Shown here piece by piece: positions 1 through 9,484 of a stretch of DNA of 64,000 bases (position 1 is the first letter of the stretch; each line of letters begins with the position of its first letter). The position numbers were made by a program, and so were the translations under genes. The notes beneath the pieces are model-generated. The model saw only the letters and a list, made by a program, of their open reading frames with translations, had not been told where the DNA came from and made no database searches. The stretch is taken from positions 3,869,501 to 3,933,500 of the forward strand of contig NZ_CP036299.1 in NCBI RefSeq assembly GCF_007752345.1, in the 5' to 3' direction. Source of the stretch: Planctopirus ephydatiae (GTDB lineage: Bacteria > Planctomycetota > Planctomycetia > Planctomycetales > Planctomycetaceae).

Positions 1-523
1 GTCGAGAGCGATTGATGCCGAACTCAATCATGATCCGTCCCAGAATAGGAATGGCTGTCACTGAGCAGGCGGTCGCCATGAAGAGCGAAAAGCCCAGCAG
101 CGGTACATCCGCCGCGACGTACGGATGCATCCAGAGACCTAAAGCCAGTCCTCCAGCAAATGGAAGCACAATCCCGGCCACACTAATCATGCCGGCTGTT
201 CGGCCCATTTTTTTCAGGTGGCTGAAGTCGAACTCCATACCGATCAGGAACATCAGGAAAATGAGGCCCAACTGCCCCAACGTCTGAAAGATAGGAGTGA
301 CGCTGGGCGGGAAGAATGTCGGGATGAAGTCGGGAAAGAGTCTGCCCACCACAGAAGGCCCCAGAATCAGCCCGGCACCAATTTCACCCACGACTGTAGG
401 TTGCCCCACTTTTCGAAAAAACCAGCCACCTAACCTGGCAGCTGCAATCATGACGATCAACTGGAGAAGCACGATCAACATGAGTGCTTCAACCTGATTG
501 ACGTGATCCACAGCCAGAATCAT
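1..523 (-). CDS. Kef-type cation:proton antiporter, N-terminal part (gene runs off the window)
   Basis: Reading the minus strand from the ATG at 523 gives 174 open codons up to the window edge, so the C-terminal part is missing. The product is very hydrophobic, with about five membrane segments visible. It carries signatures of the CPA2/Kef antiporter family: a segment reading GQPTVVGEIGAGLILGPSV near residues 40-58, the loop 'LIFLMFLIGMEFD' and the 'ATACSVTAIPILGRI' helix that holds the ion-path residues. Family members exchange K+ or Na+ for H+ across the inner membrane. A C-terminal TrkA-N or RCK domain would lie outside the window, so the exact subtype cannot be told. No strong ribosome-binding site precedes the start. 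Confidence 0.85.
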   Translation of the reverse strand, partial: MILAVDHVNQVEALMLIVLLQLIVMIAAARLGGWFFRKVGQPTVVGEIGAGLILGPSVVGRLFPDFIPTFFPPSVTPIFQTLGQLGLIFLMFLIGMEFDFSHLKKMGRTAGMISVAGIVLPFAGGLALGLWMHPYVAADVPLLGFSLFMATACSVTAIPILGRIMIEFGINRSR

Positions 524-673
524 GAAGTTTATTCCAGAAAGACGATGGCAGAACAGAACAACACTTGTTCGAACAAGTTTACGAGCGTCCTGAGAGATTT
601 CCACTCTCTTCAAAGCGAAATCATCACTTTCAAATAGGAAAATCCACTCGTATCGATCAAGTCCAGAATGACC

Positions 674-720
674 TGCCGCACGACCACCTGGAGCCTGATA
701 CTCGTGGTGGTTGTGCGGCA
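674..720. terminator. 15-bp inverted repeat downstream of the SNF2 gene
   Basis: The arms at 674-688 and 706-720 match at 14 of 15 positions (TGCCGCACGACCACC against its near-complement) around a 17-nt loop. The element lies 44 nt past the stop of the SNF2 gene, in the minus-strand sense, and upstream of the Kef gene. No T-run follows on either strand, so it is not a classic intrinsic terminator. It could end or stabilise the SNF2 transcript, or act as an operator for the antiporter. Confidence 0.45.
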
Positions 721-763
721 ATGATCAACAGACAGGACGTGAGATCGAAGGAATACCCAACGA

Positions 764-3700
764 TCAGGAAAGCAGCATCCGCAGATCATCAGCCGTCAGA
801 TTGGTCATGACGGAGTTGTCCTGTTCAAGGATTGCATCCGCCAGTTCGCGTTTCTGCTTCTGCAGTTCAGCAATCTTTTCTTCAACGGTATTTTTGCAGA
901 TGAGCCGATAGGCAAAGACCTGCCGGGTTTGACCGACACGATGAGCACGGTCAATCGCCTGAGTTTCCACCGCAGGGTTCCACCACGGATCGAGAATAAA
1001 GACATAGTCGGCTGCGGTGAGATTCAGACCCAGCCCACCTGCCTTCAAGCTGATGAGGAAGACGCCACAATCTTTGTCGTTCTGGAATCTCTCGACACAT
1101 TCCTTGCGGTCACGCGTCTGACCATCGAGGTATTCGTAAGTGATACCGGCCCGATCCAGATGCTTGCGAACAATCGCCAGCATGCTGGTAAACTGCGAGA
1201 AGACAAGTGTCTTATGCCCTTCCCCAACCAGTTCTTCGAGATGAGGGATCAGCACATCGAGCTTGGCACTCCCTTCTTCGTCAGAAGATTTATGCAACAA
1301 TGCGGGGTGGCACGAGGCCTGTCGCAATCGAAGCAAAGCTTCGAGAACGTGCATTTTGGTCTTTGCCAAACCCTGAGATTCAATCAAACCGAGGAGAGAA
1401 TCACGGAAGTGATCTCGCAGTTCGTCATAGAGACGCTGCTGTTCTTCGCCCATTTCACAATAGATCGTCTGTTCGATTTTATCGGGCAGTTCATTAGCGA
1501 CCGCCTGTTTTGTGCGGCGCAGAATAAAGGGCCTCAAACCATGGGCCAGCACCTTACGGGTTTCTCGATCATTCGGGTCTGCAGCATGCAGTTTGAAAAG
1601 ACTGCTTCTTCCAAGCATACCGGGATTGAGAAAATCGAAGATCGAACACAAATCACCGAGATGATTCTCGATCGGTGTACCGCTCAACGCGACTCGGCGG
1701 ACAGACTTCAACAGTCGTGTCGCCTTAGCCACTTGAGACGTGTTGTTTTTGATCGCTTGGGCTTCATCGAGAATCACATAATCGAAATCAACATCCTTCA
1801 GGATGTGAATATCCCGGCGTAACGTTCCGTAAGTTGCCAGCACCAGATCTGACTTGGTGAACGCCTCTCGTTGTTTAGCCCGGTCAAGACCTGAGTATTC
1901 AAGAACTTTAAGTTGAGGAGTAAATCGCTCGGCTTCCTGCTTCCAGTTAAACATCAGCGATTTAGGAACCACCACCAGTGAGGGGAGGCGATTCTTCGCT
2001 GGAATGCCCTGCCGGCGCTCTTCCAGAAATGCGAGCATCTGGATGGTTTTCCCGAGACCCATGTCGTCGGCCAGACAGCCACCGAACTGGAATTCATCGA
2101 GAAACTGTAACCAGCCGACACCCTCTAACTGATAACCACGCAACTCACCTTGAAAACCTTGAGGCTTACGAGCGGCTTGAACACCGTTAAAGTTGGCCAG
2201 CCTCTCGCGAACCTGGGCGAATTTGGCGTCGTAATCGACACTTCCCTGATCCAGCAGCAACGCATCGAGCAAACCAACCTGCGCTGCACCAAACTTCAGG
2301 TGATCGCCTTCCAGAACACCCAGACCACCCATGAGTCCGTAGCGATGCACCCACTCTTCCGGAAGAATCCCGAGTGAACCATCGTCGAGATAGACAGTGC
2401 TGTCGCCTCGCGCCAGCGCCGAGAGCAACTCAGGGAATGAGACGCGACTGCCACCAAAATCAATATCGGCATGCAGTTCAAACCAGTCGATACCCGATTT
2501 GACCTGGAATTTCAGTTCACCAGGCTGACGGACCTGTTTGCCGTCAGCGCGAACTTCCCAGCCTTGACCGATTAGCTTACGAACAGCCGGGCCCAGATCG
2601 CGGGCCGTAATTTCAACATCGTGCGGTCCGCGACGGGCATCGATCAAACGGCGCACACCAACATCCTGAAGTGCCGACCAGTAGGTATCTTCCAGATCGC
2701 GGTCTCGAACGACGTATCGTCTGGCAGATCTTTGAACGATCGCCCACTGAACACTCGACCCACGAACAGTGGCATCTTCGTATTCAAAAATCACATCAGC
2801 CTTCAACCGTTCATGATGCCATTTACTCTTGCCTGGTGAGTGAACCAACAGCAATGGCTGAGGCGAGAGGCGCACTTCCTCGAGTTTCAATTCGTCGGGA
2901 AGTTCCAGTCGTGGTAGAGCCGGCATATCGTGAAGGCGATCGACGAGATCGTGCTCTTCACCAGCGGGAACCTCCAGAGGCTGGCCAGATTTCAGGAGCT
3001 TCACCCACGCGTAAGCACCAAAATCGTTGAACAGAGAGATGTGATGATCGAGGATCACCAGCCCACCGGGTGTGAGCATCTGTGCGGTTTCCAGCCCACG
3101 AGATTCTTCCCCGCGGCGTAAAAATCCTCTCAGCTTCCAGAGATCCTGCCCCTGATCAAATTCCAGAGCCAGACATAACTCCCAAGGTTCCCCGCCATCC
3201 CAGACCAAAGGCTCAGTCATCCGCTCTTCAGGATCTGTAAACCGAATTCGTCCTGTGGCACAAATCTGCGGCAAGAGGAGTTCGGTCAGATCGTGAGGAA
3301 CACGATAGCGCCATGCGGCAGCCTGCATTTCACCAATCATCCCGGTGGTGCTGGAACGATCAGGAGTGCCGCCGACCAGGTGAGCCAGAATCCTGCGATC
3401 TTCTTCTTCCTCAATTTCTTCAAGACGACCTGGGCGGAGCTTGAGTGGTTTCAGTTTTCCCCACTGACCACTCGCCCGTCGTTGCCGCTGGGAAGTTTGC
3501 AGAATGAGACATTCGGCTTCCTCACTGGCGGCGGGGTCAACTTCGTAAACGACTTCGCGCTCTTTGCCGGGGGCAGAAACAGCATAGCTGCCGGCGCCAT
3601 CCTGCATGGCGGTTCTTAATTCTTTAAGACGCGTTTCCCATTCACGAGCCGGAGCTGAAACAGGTGTCGGGCGTTCAGCGACAGCCGTTGATTTGGAAAG

Positions 3701-4102
3701 CGAGAGTTTTCTTGAAGGTGTGGCTTCGAGTTCGTCATCAAGCCAGTCTTCATCCGGCAGATCGAGTGGATCGTCTTCGGTAATGAATGCCGGGATGAAA
3801 CCGGGTTTAACTCCTGAGGAGATCACTCCCTGCTTTTCGGCAAGGAGAATCGTGGCCCAGACGTGCTTGCAAGACGCCTGTCCGGTGGGATTGGGCTTAC
3901 CAGCCATGCAGGTACAACTCATTTTGAGTTGACCTTCGTCCCGCATCAGTTGCGTCACGAATTCGACGCCATCTCGCACAGCACCAAAGATCTGATCTTC
4001 GGTGATGCGGTTGATGGCAACACGTTCCGCTTGAATGTAGGCCGCTCCGCGAAAACGGATATCTCCTCGAAACTTGCTTTCCAGCAAATCCGACAATGTC
4101 AT
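764..4102 (-). CDS. SNF2/SWI2-family DNA helicase-like ATPase with N-terminal SWIM zinc finger
   Basis: The 1112-residue protein has a SWIM zinc-finger pattern at about 60-85 (CTC, then a CKH pair) and an acidic linker at about 110-230. A middle region of unknown fold follows. The SNF2 ATPase core starts near 650: Walker A 'DDMGLGKT' at 679-686, Walker B box DEAQ at 779-782, motif III 'LSGTPIEN' near 806. The second RecA lobe follows, with 'FSQFTSML' and the closing 'NPAVETQAIDRAHRVGQT'. Bacterial proteins of this family translocate on or remodel DNA-protein complexes (RapA/HepA-like); the target of this one is not known. The start at 4102 follows an AGGGAAG-like ribosome-binding site. It diverges from the LarA-like gene across 225 bp. 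The function beyond ATP-driven translocation is inferred. Confidence 0.93.
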   Translation of the reverse strand: MTLSDLLESKFRGDIRFRGAAYIQAERVAINRITEDQIFGAVRDGVEFVTQLMRDEGQLKMSCTCMAGKPNPTGQASCKHVWATILLAEKQGVISSGVKPGFIPAFITEDDPLDLPDEDWLDDELEATPSRKLSLSKSTAVAERPTPVSAPAREWETRLKELRTAMQDGAGSYAVSAPGKEREVVYEVDPAASEEAECLILQTSQRQRRASGQWGKLKPLKLRPGRLEEIEEEEDRRILAHLVGGTPDRSSTTGMIGEMQAAAWRYRVPHDLTELLLPQICATGRIRFTDPEERMTEPLVWDGGEPWELCLALEFDQGQDLWKLRGFLRRGEESRGLETAQMLTPGGLVILDHHISLFNDFGAYAWVKLLKSGQPLEVPAGEEHDLVDRLHDMPALPRLELPDELKLEEVRLSPQPLLLVHSPGKSKWHHERLKADVIFEYEDATVRGSSVQWAIVQRSARRYVVRDRDLEDTYWSALQDVGVRRLIDARRGPHDVEITARDLGPAVRKLIGQGWEVRADGKQVRQPGELKFQVKSGIDWFELHADIDFGGSRVSFPELLSALARGDSTVYLDDGSLGILPEEWVHRYGLMGGLGVLEGDHLKFGAAQVGLLDALLLDQGSVDYDAKFAQVRERLANFNGVQAARKPQGFQGELRGYQLEGVGWLQFLDEFQFGGCLADDMGLGKTIQMLAFLEERRQGIPAKNRLPSLVVVPKSLMFNWKQEAERFTPQLKVLEYSGLDRAKQREAFTKSDLVLATYGTLRRDIHILKDVDFDYVILDEAQAIKNNTSQVAKATRLLKSVRRVALSGTPIENHLGDLCSIFDFLNPGMLGRSSLFKLHAADPNDRETRKVLAHGLRPFILRRTKQAVANELPDKIEQTIYCEMGEEQQRLYDELRDHFRDSLLGLIESQGLAKTKMHVLEALLRLRQASCHPALLHKSSDEEGSAKLDVLIPHLEELVGEGHKTLVFSQFTSMLAIVRKHLDRAGITYEYLDGQTRDRKECVERFQNDKDCGVFLISLKAGGLGLNLTAADYVFILDPWWNPAVETQAIDRAHRVGQTRQVFAYRLICKNTVEEKIAELQKQKRELADAILEQDNSVMTNLTADDLRMLLS

Positions 4103-4327
4103 AGAGGCTTCCCTGACTCCACTGGATCAATCGGATGGTGACAGTCGCCCAACTGGCAGGCCACAGACCGACTAATCCCAGCCGAATCGTCTCTGCAATT
4201 AAGTGAAAAATGGGTCCATACGCTCGCAAGAGATTCCCACAAGCCTGGCCCCTGACCAAAACTGGCGAAAAAGTTTGCGCAGCGATCCACGGTAATCAAA
4301 AGCAGCGCGATTGACTACTGAAGATCC

Positions 4328-5788
4328 ATGAGTCGCAGGGCTTCAAGGAAAAATGGTCTGTTAGACCTACAGATTCAAGGACGCCCCCTTTCGGAAAGAG
4401 GCTTGCCTCCAACAATCCTCCAGCCTCGATTCGCCAAAATCACTTTCAGGGATTACACTCTGCACACTTATGCTGGTGGCTCGCGAAATCACTGGCATAT
4501 CAATCCAGAATTACACAAGACCATTTCTGAAGTGGATGGCATGGCTGCTGAATCACTTTCCACATTGTCTGCCGATGAAGTGCGCCAGTGGTTTCATACG
4601 CAAGTGCCGCTGGAAGACTTTCGTGATCAGAAAGTCTTGCTGATTGTCCCGGATGCCACTCGGACAGCTCCCCTGCCCCTGCTGTTTGGAGCGTTATTTG
4701 ATCGACTCCGGCCGGTGGTGCAGAATCTGGATGTGCTGATTGCTCTGGGAACTCATCCCCCGATGTCAGAGCAGCAGATCTGCAAGCTGCTGGGCATCGC
4801 CCCCGAAGAACGTGAGAGGCTTTTTTTCCAAACTCGATTTTTTAATCACGAGTGGGATAACCCCGACCGATTAACCACCCTCGGCGTGCTGACATCACAG
4901 CAGACGGCTGAAATTACCGATGGCAGACTCAGCCTCGATGTCCCCGTGCAAATCAATTCGCGAATTGATGATTACGACGTACTGCTGGTGCTGGGCCCTG
5001 TCTTTCCCCACGAAGTTGTGGGATTTTCGGGTGGAAACAAATACTTTTTCCCGGGAATTGGTGGCCCGGATATTCTCAACTTTTTCCACTGGCTGGGAGC
5101 ACTGATCACCAATGTGGGAATCATTGGTGTGAAAGATACTCCGGTTCGACGAGTGGTTGATCTTTCTGCCAGTATGATCCGCCAGAAGAGGCGAGCGATT
5201 AAATTCGTGGTCGCTGCCGATGCCAGCCTCTATGGGCTGTTTTATGGCACACCGGAATCCGCCTGGAGTGAGGCTTGTGCCATTTCCGGGAAAGCTCACA
5301 TTAAACGATTTGATCAGCCTTTCCACACGGTCCTTTCGTGCGCTCCCCCGATGTACGACGAACTCTGGGTCGCGGGTAAATGCATGTATAAAATGGAGCC
5401 CGTCGTGGCGGACGGTGGTGAATTGATCATCTACGCCCCGCACATGCATGAAGTCTCAGTGACACATGGCAAGCTGATTGAAGAAGTTGGCTACCATGTT
5501 CGCGATTATTTTGTGAAGCAGTGGGATCGATTCAAGCATTACCCATGGGGCATCCTGGCTCACTCGACCCATGTGCGTGGTACGGGAACATTTTCTGATG
5601 GTATTGAAAAGCCGCGCGTGAAAGTCACACTGGCATCGGGAATTCCGGAAGAGATCTGTCATCGGATCAATCTTGGATACCGAGATCCTGCTACCATTGA
5701 CATCGAGTCGTTTGCTAACCGCGAAGACGAAGGTGTGCTCCTCGTCCGCAAATCGGGCGAGCACCTGTACCGCCTCAATGAGGCCTGA
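4328..5788 (+). CDS. LarA-like nickel-dependent lactate racemase-family protein
   Basis: The 486-residue protein matches the LarA family (DUF2088). Key positions agree with those established for Lactobacillus LarA: 'DATRTAP' at 109-115, GTHPPM at 141-146, H228 and K238 in 'HEVVGFSGGNK' with the same ten-residue gap as the H174/K184 pair, and H254 sixteen residues later like H200. In LarA the lysine carries the nickel-pincer nucleotide and the histidines bind nickel or act as acid/base. An active epimerase or racemase on a 2-hydroxy acid is therefore likely; the substrate is unknown. The first 35 or so residues do not look like family sequence, so the true start could be further downstream. 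The cofactor genes larB, larC and larE are not in the window. Confidence 0.85.
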   Translation: MSRRASRKNGLLDLQIQGRPLSERGLPPTILQPRFAKITFRDYTLHTYAGGSRNHWHINPELHKTISEVDGMAAESLSTLSADEVRQWFHTQVPLEDFRDQKVLLIVPDATRTAPLPLLFGALFDRLRPVVQNLDVLIALGTHPPMSEQQICKLLGIAPEERERLFFQTRFFNHEWDNPDRLTTLGVLTSQQTAEITDGRLSLDVPVQINSRIDDYDVLLVLGPVFPHEVVGFSGGNKYFFPGIGGPDILNFFHWLGALITNVGIIGVKDTPVRRVVDLSASMIRQKRRAIKFVVAADASLYGLFYGTPESAWSEACAISGKAHIKRFDQPFHTVLSCAPPMYDELWVAGKCMYKMEPVVADGGELIIYAPHMHEVSVTHGKLIEEVGYHVRDYFVKQWDRFKHYPWGILAHSTHVRGTGTFSDGIEKPRVKVTLASGIPEEICHRINLGYRDPATIDIESFANREDEGVLLVRKSGEHLYRLNEA

Positions 5789-5840
5789 GTTTTCCTCAGC
5801 TACCCAGTTCTTTCATCATCTGTTTATTGAAACTGCTTTT

Positions 5841-6653
5841 ATGGCCTACACCAACGCAGATCTGGCTTCACGACTTGATTTTGCCCTCGCGGTTTACGCA
5901 GAAGCTCGCCAGTTGATTATGAGCTTCTACCAGCATTCTTCTCTCGAAGTGGAAGAGAAGACCGACTTTTCTCCCGTAACGGAAGCGGATCGCGGTGCAG
6001 AAAAATTGATCCGCGAACGACTCGATGTCGCGTTCCCTGAAGATGGTGTGCTTGGCGAAGAGTTCCCCGAAAAGCCCGGTCAATCGGCCTTTCGATGGAT
6101 CCTCGACCCGGTCGATGGAACCAAATCCTTTGTGCATGGGGTGCCGCTCTTTGGCACTTTGATTGGTCTCGAAGTCATTGAAGGCGAACATCGCCATTGC
6201 GTCATGGGTGTCTGCGGCTTTCCCGCATTGAATGAAGTGGTCTATGCCTCGGAAGGAAATGGCGCTTATTGGAAAATTGGCGATCAGCCCCCGCGCCGGG
6301 TGCATGTTTCGCAAGTCAGTACCATCGAAGAATGCACGTTCCTGACGACAAACATGCAGCGGTGGCAGAAGATCGGTAAGTGGGAGGCCTACACCGAGAT
6401 CCTCGAACGCTGCAAACTTTCCCGCGGGTGGGGAGATTGCTATGGCCACGTGCTCGTTGCCACCGGTCGAGCCGACCTCATGGTCGATCCAGCTCTGAAT
6501 CCCTGGGATGCCGCCGCTCTCGTGCCAATTCTCCAGGAGGCTGGTGGTCACTTCGTTGACTGGAAAGGCGTGCCCACAATCTACGGCAAGAACGGGATTT
6601 CGGTCACTGGCAAACTGAAAGACGAAGTTCTGCAGATTCTCAACAAATCTTAA
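5841..6653 (+). CDS. hisN: Histidinol-phosphatase / inositol-monophosphatase-family phosphatase
   Basis: Mg-dependent phosphatase of the inositol monophosphatase superfamily, 270 residues from the ATG at 5841. The reading frame stays open upstream to 5673, but that stretch overlaps the LarA-like gene and is not family-like. Metal-site motifs are intact: 'VTEAD' near 46-50, the glutamates of 'GEEF' at 72-75, 'DPVDGTKSF' at 89-97, and 'NPWDAAALVPI' near 218. The spacing and the 'DPVDGTKSFVHGVPLFGT' signature are typical of HisN-type enzymes that dephosphorylate L-histidinol phosphate. hisI and hisG lie 40 kb away in this window, so the his genes are scattered. An inositol- or fructose-bisphosphate activity cannot be excluded. 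The gene starts 52 nt after the LarA-like gene and may share its transcript. Confidence 0.85.
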   Translation: MAYTNADLASRLDFALAVYAEARQLIMSFYQHSSLEVEEKTDFSPVTEADRGAEKLIRERLDVAFPEDGVLGEEFPEKPGQSAFRWILDPVDGTKSFVHGVPLFGTLIGLEVIEGEHRHCVMGVCGFPALNEVVYASEGNGAYWKIGDQPPRRVHVSQVSTIEECTFLTTNMQRWQKIGKWEAYTEILERCKLSRGWGDCYGHVLVATGRADLMVDPALNPWDAAALVPILQEAGGHFVDWKGVPTIYGKNGISVTGKLKDEVLQILNKS

Positions 6654-7074
6654 GAACCTCCGACAACTCACCACGGTTCTGCCGAGCCGGTTTGACATGC
6701 CTTCCATTCAGCACACTGGGCTGGTGTGTCCCACAGGGCAGGCTTGCCCAGAACAACGAGTCTGGCATGACCAACGCCATCACCAGCTTGCCAGCGAGTT
6801 ACTCTGGAGTTGAACCAAACCTCTGTTCGAGTGACGAATCCACTTTACGAATACCACGCCGACTCCAGCTTTTGAGATCATCGGATATTGATGTATCACC
6901 GGGCAAAAGTGAAAGTCGGCCCTCTGTCTGAGAATAAATCTCTGCTGCACAGAAAATGTGATCAGCTCACAGGTTGTATTCAGTCCTCATCGCTGTATAT
7001 TCGCTGAATCCGACGAGAATTCGTTCACGAAAGCTGTGCAAGGCCACGCGCTGCGGTTATTGCCAGCAAAAGCT
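6654..7074. other. Intergenic region with a small GGGCA/TGCCC palindrome
   Basis: No gene is apparent in these 421 bases. A short hairpin (arms GGGCA at 6736-6740 and TGCCC at 6745-6749) sits about 85 nt after the hisN stop. The surrounding 19 nt, at 6732-6750, closely resemble 32199-32217 (17 of 19 identical). The rest presumably holds the promoter of the importer operon, but no clear -35/-10 pair was picked out. Confidence 0.5.
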
Positions 7075-8346
7075 ATGAGACTGACAATGCCAACCTGCTT
7101 TGCCACTTCAGACTCTGAATCGTGCATTTCCCTCGCTAGAGACAAGGCGCCAAACTGCTTGACGAAAAGCACAATCTCTCTTCGTCAGTTTTTGCGCCTC
7201 TCGAAGGTCGTGGGGATTTTGCTGCTGGCCGTGACGAGCCTGATGTCACTGGGGTGCCAGTCGCGTGTCGCATCGACAGATGAAATCGTGATTGGCCATT
7301 TTGGCTCGATCACAGGTTCCGAAGCGACCTTTGGCATTTCAACGGATCGCGGGATTCAACTGGCGATTGAAGAAGTCAATGCCGCCGGCGGGGTGAACGG
7401 TAAGAAAGTTCGCCTCATTACCTATGATGACAAAGGCGATCCTCGCGAAGCGGGTTCCGCAGTGACCAGACTCGTGACGCGAGATCAGGTCACGGCAGTC
7501 CTGGGTGAAGTGGCTTCGGGACTTTCGCTGGCCGCTGCCCCGATCTGCCAGGAGAACGGCGTGCCCATGATCTCCCCTTCTTCGACGAATCCAAAAGTCA
7601 CACAAGTGGGAGACATGATTTACCGGGTCTGCTTTATTGATCCCTTCCAGGGATCAGTCTGTGCCAAGTTCGCCAGAGAAAACGAAAAGATCAAAGCCAC
7701 AAAGGCTGCCATTCTTTGCGATCAGACAGCGCCCTACTCGGTCGGTTTGCAAGAAGAGTTCGAAAAAGCCTTTATTGCCGGTGGAGGGACAATTGTTTCC
7801 AAGCAGGCGTATCAGGCGGGTGATCAGGATTTTTCCGCACAACTGACATCCATTCGAGCCAGTGAACCTGAGGTGATTTTTATCCCAGGTTACTACACCG
7901 ATGTCGGGAATATCGCCCTGCAGGCCAAAAAGCTGGGACTTAAAGTCCCGATGCTGGGTGGAGATGGCTGGGACTCCGCCAAACTGGGGCAGATTGCCGG
8001 GGATGCATTAAATGGTTGTTACTATTCCAACCATTATTCACATGAAGACCCCAGTCCCCGCGTGCAGAACTTCATCAAGCTTTATCAGGGGAAGTATCAG
8101 GAGACACCGGATGGTCTGGCAGCCCTGGGTTATGATGCGGCCCGCATTCTTTTCAGTGCGATGAAAACTGCCCCCTCTTTGGGTGGCAAGGATATTGCCG
8201 CTGAGTTGGCCAAGACGACTGGCTTTGAGGGTGTGACGGGTGTGATTTCGATGGATGCCAATCGTAACCCGGTCAAGCCGGCCGTCATCCTCGAAATGAA
8301 GGATGGAACTCCCCGTTATGTTGCCACGATTGCTCCCGGCGAGTAA
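7075..8346 (+). CDS. Branched-chain amino-acid-type ABC transporter substrate-binding lipoprotein
   Basis: Periplasmic type I binding protein of the LivJ/LivK family. A hydrophobic signal segment 'VVGILLLAVTSLMSLGC' ends in a loose lipobox cysteine and is followed by the mature start 'IVIGHFGSITGSEATFG'. The typical 'GIQLAIEEVNAAGGVNGKK' helix comes next, then 'PMISPSSTNPKVT', 'DQDFSAQLTSI' and 'LAALGYDAARIL'. The frame is open from a GTG at 6958. The ATG at 7075 was chosen, but a TTG at 7192 would place the signal peptide exactly at the N-terminus and is a serious alternative. It is the first gene of a five-gene importer; 168 nt separate it from the first permease, enough for a weak terminator or processing site that lets the binding protein be made in excess. 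The ligand could be leucine/isoleucine/valine, another amino acid, or an amide. Confidence 0.92.
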   Translation: MRLTMPTCFATSDSESCISLARDKAPNCLTKSTISLRQFLRLSKVVGILLLAVTSLMSLGCQSRVASTDEIVIGHFGSITGSEATFGISTDRGIQLAIEEVNAAGGVNGKKVRLITYDDKGDPREAGSAVTRLVTRDQVTAVLGEVASGLSLAAAPICQENGVPMISPSSTNPKVTQVGDMIYRVCFIDPFQGSVCAKFARENEKIKATKAAILCDQTAPYSVGLQEEFEKAFIAGGGTIVSKQAYQAGDQDFSAQLTSIRASEPEVIFIPGYYTDVGNIALQAKKLGLKVPMLGGDGWDSAKLGQIAGDALNGCYYSNHYSHEDPSPRVQNFIKLYQGKYQETPDGLAALGYDAARILFSAMKTAPSLGGKDIAAELAKTTGFEGVTGVISMDANRNPVKPAVILEMKDGTPRYVATIAPGE

Positions 8347-8514
8347 CTCAAAAGCGACAGTTCACCCTGTGGATTCCGCTGTGATACTTCAGTTCGATCA
8401 ATGCCTTGGGTTCACAGATTCTTGAAAAGGCTGAGTGGTGAAGGCATGGGGATGCTCACCATGAGGGATGATCAATACTCTCGAATTCTTCTGACTTCCT
8501 CGTAACAGAGTTCC

Positions 8515-9483
8515 ATGGCAGACTTTCTACAGACATTAATGACAGCCCTCGCGATTGGCAGCTTGTATGCCCTGATCGCACTGGGCTACACCATGGTTTA
8601 TGGTGTGCTTAAATTCATCAATTTTGCCCACAGCGATATTGTGGTGCTGGGTGCCTGGCTGAGCTATTCGTTTGCCATCCGGGCTCTCCCTCTGGTGGGG
8701 TTAGATGCACATAATCCCGCGACACCTCCGCCCATCTGGATGACCGCTGGAATTTTTGTGGCAGTTCTAGCGCTATGCAGCCTGGCTGGTTTTCTCATTG
8801 AGCGACTGGCCTATCGGCCCTTGCGTCGTGCCCCCCGGTTGAATGTGCTGATCACAGCGATTGGTGTATCGCTCCTGCTGCAGAATGTCGGGCAACTCGA
8901 CTTTGTGTTTGGAGCCAGCCCTCAGAAAATGCCAGCTCTGCTGCCGAATTGGGAACTTCTGCGGATCCCTTTCGGGCAAGGTGAATCGATTCGATATGTG
9001 GTCTTGCCGCTGATTGACTGCATCATCTTTGCCGTCTCTGGCCTTTTGATGCTGGCTTTGGAACTACTGATCTTTCGGTCGAAGTTTGGTACGGCACTGC
9101 GGGCGGTCTCATTTAACACCGATTTTGCCGCGCTGATGGGGATTCCTGTGGATCGTGCCATCTCGCTGACTTTCATGCTGGGTTCGGCTCTGGCGGGTGC
9201 GGCAGGATTTCTCTACGTGCTGAAGTTCCCCAGTATGAACCAGCCGGCACATAGCGTATGGGTGCTGCTGGGGCTGAAGGCGTTTGTGGCGGCTGTAGTG
9301 GGCGGAATTGGAAATGTTCGAGGAGCCGTTCTGGGTGGTTTTATCATTGCCTTTGTCGAACAGTTCGGGGCGTATTACATCTCGTCAAACTATCGCGATG
9401 TCTATGTCTTCTCTTTGTTGATTTTGATTCTGCTCATCAAGCCCACGGGGCTCTTGGGATCACCCGTGCGGGAAAAAGTTTAA
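8515..9483 (+). CDS. livH: Branched-chain amino-acid-type ABC transporter permease, LivH-like
   Basis: A 322-residue inner-membrane permease with about eight hydrophobic segments. The N-terminus 'GSLYALIALGYTMVYGVL' followed by 'INFAHSDIVVLGAW' is the hallmark of LivH, and 'GGIGNVRGAVLGGFIIAFVE' near residue 272 is the conserved cytoplasmic coupling loop that contacts the ATPase. It pairs with the LivM-like gene, which starts one base after its stop codon, so the two are almost certainly co-translated. No strong Shine-Dalgarno site precedes the ATG. Confidence 0.93.
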   Translation: MADFLQTLMTALAIGSLYALIALGYTMVYGVLKFINFAHSDIVVLGAWLSYSFAIRALPLVGLDAHNPATPPPIWMTAGIFVAVLALCSLAGFLIERLAYRPLRRAPRLNVLITAIGVSLLLQNVGQLDFVFGASPQKMPALLPNWELLRIPFGQGESIRYVVLPLIDCIIFAVSGLLMLALELLIFRSKFGTALRAVSFNTDFAALMGIPVDRAISLTFMLGSALAGAAGFLYVLKFPSMNQPAHSVWVLLGLKAFVAAVVGGIGNVRGAVLGGFIIAFVEQFGAYYISSNYRDVYVFSLLILILLIKPTGLLGSPVREKV

Positions 9484-9484
9484 C

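Noticed and set aside
929-1822. 297-residue plus-strand frame inside the SNF2 gene
   Set aside because: It is the complement of conserved helicase motifs on the minus strand and has no family-like composition.
5868-6707. 279-residue minus-strand frame over hisN
   Set aside because: Mirror frame of a well-conserved phosphatase; no motif or ribosome-binding site.
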